A stretch of DNA of 7,024 nt from an uncultured Bacilli bacterium. Lineage in GTDB: Bacteria > Bacillota_I > Bacilli_A > RF39 > UBA660. The DNA lies in contig CANQHB010000046.1 in the NCBI GenBank assembly GCA_947623755.1, positions 1 through 7,024 of the forward strand, given 5' to 3'. Position 1 is the first letter of the stretch; every line of letters starts with the position of its first letter. Under the pieces are notes generated by a model. It was not told where the DNA came from and ran no database searches. It saw only the letters and a list, made by a program, of their open reading frames with translations. A program made the translations under genes and the position numbers. Shown piece by piece: positions 5,870-7,024 of this stretch.

Positions 5870-6376
5870 TTAGTTTATAATAGTAGCGATAATATCAAGA
5901 GAAAAGAAGATAATAAAGATAATAGTGAGATATTTAGGAATCTTTTTGACAATTTTATCTATTAAAGGAAATAAAAGATAATAGACTACAGTAGCAAAGA
6001 AACCCCATAATAAACTTATTTCTAAAGCTATATAATGACCATAATTAAATTTTAAATTAGTATAATCCCAATATACTCTATGCATTATTTTTTCAATAAG
6101 CATTCCCCCACTATATTCTATAAAGGCCATAAAGATACAAGCTAAGATATAAAATATAAAGATTTCTAACCATTTGGGTAATTTTAACTTTTTTAAATTC
6201 TTCGATAAGAACATTAAAACTAATATAGCAATCGCATAAATAAAAGTCCAGGGGCCATAGAGGATACCACTATTAAAGGTGGGAGTTATAAATCTTTCTA
6301 AAGAACTTTCAAAGAAAAAGCCGAGAATAGAATAAATAAAAAAGATATTTAGATAATAAAACATACTATTCACCAT
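5870..6376 (-). CDS. PF06541-family integral membrane protein (putative ABC-transporter type IV / CmpB-like)
   Basis: This is a 168-residue protein with about five hydrophobic segments (6-24, 42-58, 70-90, 115-138, 148-167). It carries the pattern I associate with PF06541 (ABC_trans_CmpB): an early IYSILGFFFES (14-24), GILYGPW (37-43), FIEYSGGMLIEK (85-96), WDYTNLKFNYGHYI (103-116) and SLLWG (121-125). The family is common in Bacillota, but its role is not established, and 'ABC transporter permease' is a weak label because no ATPase or binding protein is nearby. The first ATG (6376) has no ribosome site. A second in-frame ATG at 6364 has GGTGA five bases upstream and may be the true start, giving 164 residues. 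It follows the UPF0316 gene by 19 bp, so they are probably co-transcribed. Confidence 0.85.
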   Translation of the reverse strand: MVNSMFYYLNIFFIYSILGFFFESSLERFITPTFNSGILYGPWTFIYAIAILVLMFLSKNLKKLKLPKWLEIFIFYILACIFMAFIEYSGGMLIEKIMHRVYWDYTNLKFNYGHYIALEISLLWGFFATVVYYLLFPLIDKIVKKIPKYLTIIFIIFFSLDIIATIIN

Positions 6377-6395
6377 TATTATTTTTTATCTTTTT

Positions 6396-6902
6396 TTATT
6401 TTATATACCCATTATAAACAATTTTGGTATCTTTAACTACAATAAAAGCTTCCGGGTCAATACTTTTAATATCACTTATTATTTCATCAGTTAGTTTATC
6501 TTTTACATCAACAATTAATAAATCTTTATTTTTATTTAAGTTATCTTTTAGGGCGATTACCATAACACCATAATCTTTAGCACGGAGTGTATCAATTAAC
6601 TTATAATTATTATTTTTAGTTACAACTTCAATACTGTTTATAGATTTCAAGAATTTATGAGAAAAAAAGGCACCGAGATAAGTTCCTGTAGCGTAGCCTA
6701 GAGAATAACAGATGGGAACAATAAGACTATCTATTTTGGTATTTAGAGCTTGTCTAGCGGCAATAAACCAGACAAAGGCTTCACAAAAAGCAAGTATGGG
6801 AGTTAGAATACTTTTTCTTTTTACCATATGCATCATGCGAAAAGTAGAAATAGATACGTCAATAATACGAGCAAAAAAGATTGTTAAACATGTAAAAAGC
6901 AT
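6396..6902 (-). CDS. UPF0316 family membrane protein (DUF5698 + DUF2179, YebE-like)
   Basis: The 168-residue product has three hydrophobic segments (about 2-22, 33-52, 60-82), followed by a soluble C-terminal domain (about 92-165). The domain order and length match the UPF0316 family, of which I recall Bacillus subtilis YebE as a member. The N-terminal RIIDVSISTFRMMHMVKRK (12-30), the GYATGTYLGAF segment (69-79) and the C-terminal KDYGVMVI and IDPEAFIVV blocks fit it. The biochemical role of this family is unknown. The start at 6902 is preceded by GGTGG with four-base spacing. The frame stays open further upstream but has no better start. It lies between another membrane-protein fragment and the PF06541 gene, all on the same strand. 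Confidence 0.87.
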   Translation of the reverse strand: MLFTCLTIFFARIIDVSISTFRMMHMVKRKSILTPILAFCEAFVWFIAARQALNTKIDSLIVPICYSLGYATGTYLGAFFSHKFLKSINSIEVVTKNNNYKLIDTLRAKDYGVMVIALKDNLNKNKDLLIVDVKDKLTDEIISDIKSIDPEAFIVVKDTKIVYNGYIK

Positions 6903-6937
6903 AAGACCACCATTAGTATTATGCTTATTTTTTAGAA

Positions 6938-7024
6938 TTACATAACTTTTATTATTGCTAAGATAATTAAAACTAAGACAATTAAGATAATAAATAATAC
7001 TCCGACTAATTTGTTTTCTTTACG
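6938..7024 (-). CDS. Partial CDS: C-terminal end of a small hydrophobic protein
   Basis: An open minus-strand frame enters from the right edge and stops at the TAA at 6940-6938. The 28 visible residues begin RKENKLVGV. They continue as one very hydrophobic segment of Val, Leu and Ile and end IKVM, so this looks like a C-terminal membrane helix with almost no tail. No start codon lies inside the window, so length and identity are unknown. It ends 35 bp before the UPF0316 gene on the same strand, with no terminator between, so it may be the upstream member of that operon. Confidence 0.55.
   Translation of the reverse strand, partial: RKENKLVGVLFIILIVLVLIILAIIKVM

Noticed and set aside
6712..6945. 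Plus-strand 77-residue open frame
   Set aside because: It is antisense to the UPF0316 gene, whose conserved protein sequence accounts for this stretch.
1..7024. CRISPR arrays, insertion sequences, riboswitches or phage genes
   Set aside because: No repeat-spacer pattern, transposase, inverted-repeat ends, long structured leader or phage-like gene was seen; intergenic gaps are all about 120 bp or shorter apart from the tRNA-containing stretch, which is explained.

Overview
The window is AT-rich, protein-coding DNA from a low-GC Bacillota (Firmicutes) bacterium. It carries spore-specific genes (spoVAC, spoVAD, spoVAE), which points to an endospore former. It also carries a class III, oxygen-sensitive ribonucleotide reductase (nrdD, nrdG), which points to anaerobic life. 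All the ORFs read normally in the standard bacterial code: tryptophans are TGG and the identified stops are TAA or TAG. An anaerobic, host-associated Bacilli/Clostridia-type lineage fits, but the genus cannot be named from this sequence.

Layout. (1) 1-320, minus: start of an unknown single-pass membrane-anchored protein that runs off the left edge, with its own vegetative-type promoter. (2) 381-2135, minus: a compact three-gene spoVAC-spoVAD-spoVAE operon for moving dipicolinic acid (DPA) across the spore inner membrane, with overlapping gene ends and a candidate SigG promoter. (3) 2219-4893, minus: nrdD-nrdG, the anaerobic ribonucleoside-triphosphate reductase and its radical-SAM activase, closed by an intrinsic terminator whose stem overlaps the end of nrdG. 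(4) 4894-5012: a divergent control region with one perfect 16-bp palindrome. (5) 5013-5651, plus: a Crp/Fnr-family regulator with its own terminator. (6) 5760-5833, plus: tRNA-Cys(GCA) with a near-consensus promoter and a terminator. (7) 5870-7024, minus: a PF06541-type membrane protein, a UPF0316 (DUF5698/DUF2179) membrane protein, and the C-terminal end of another small hydrophobic protein.

How the parts may work together. The most informative piece is the control region between nrdD and the Crp/Fnr gene. The palindrome lies on the -35 element of the regulator's own promoter. It is also centred about 42 bp upstream of the predicted nrdD start, the class II activator position for this family. 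The simplest reading is a local circuit in which the regulator activates nrdDG and represses itself. The spoVA genes appear to be insulated from nrdDG by the terminator and switched on separately in the forespore. I did not find a clearly new multi-gene system here; the items most worth checking are the regulator/palindrome circuit and the unidentified gene after spoVAE.
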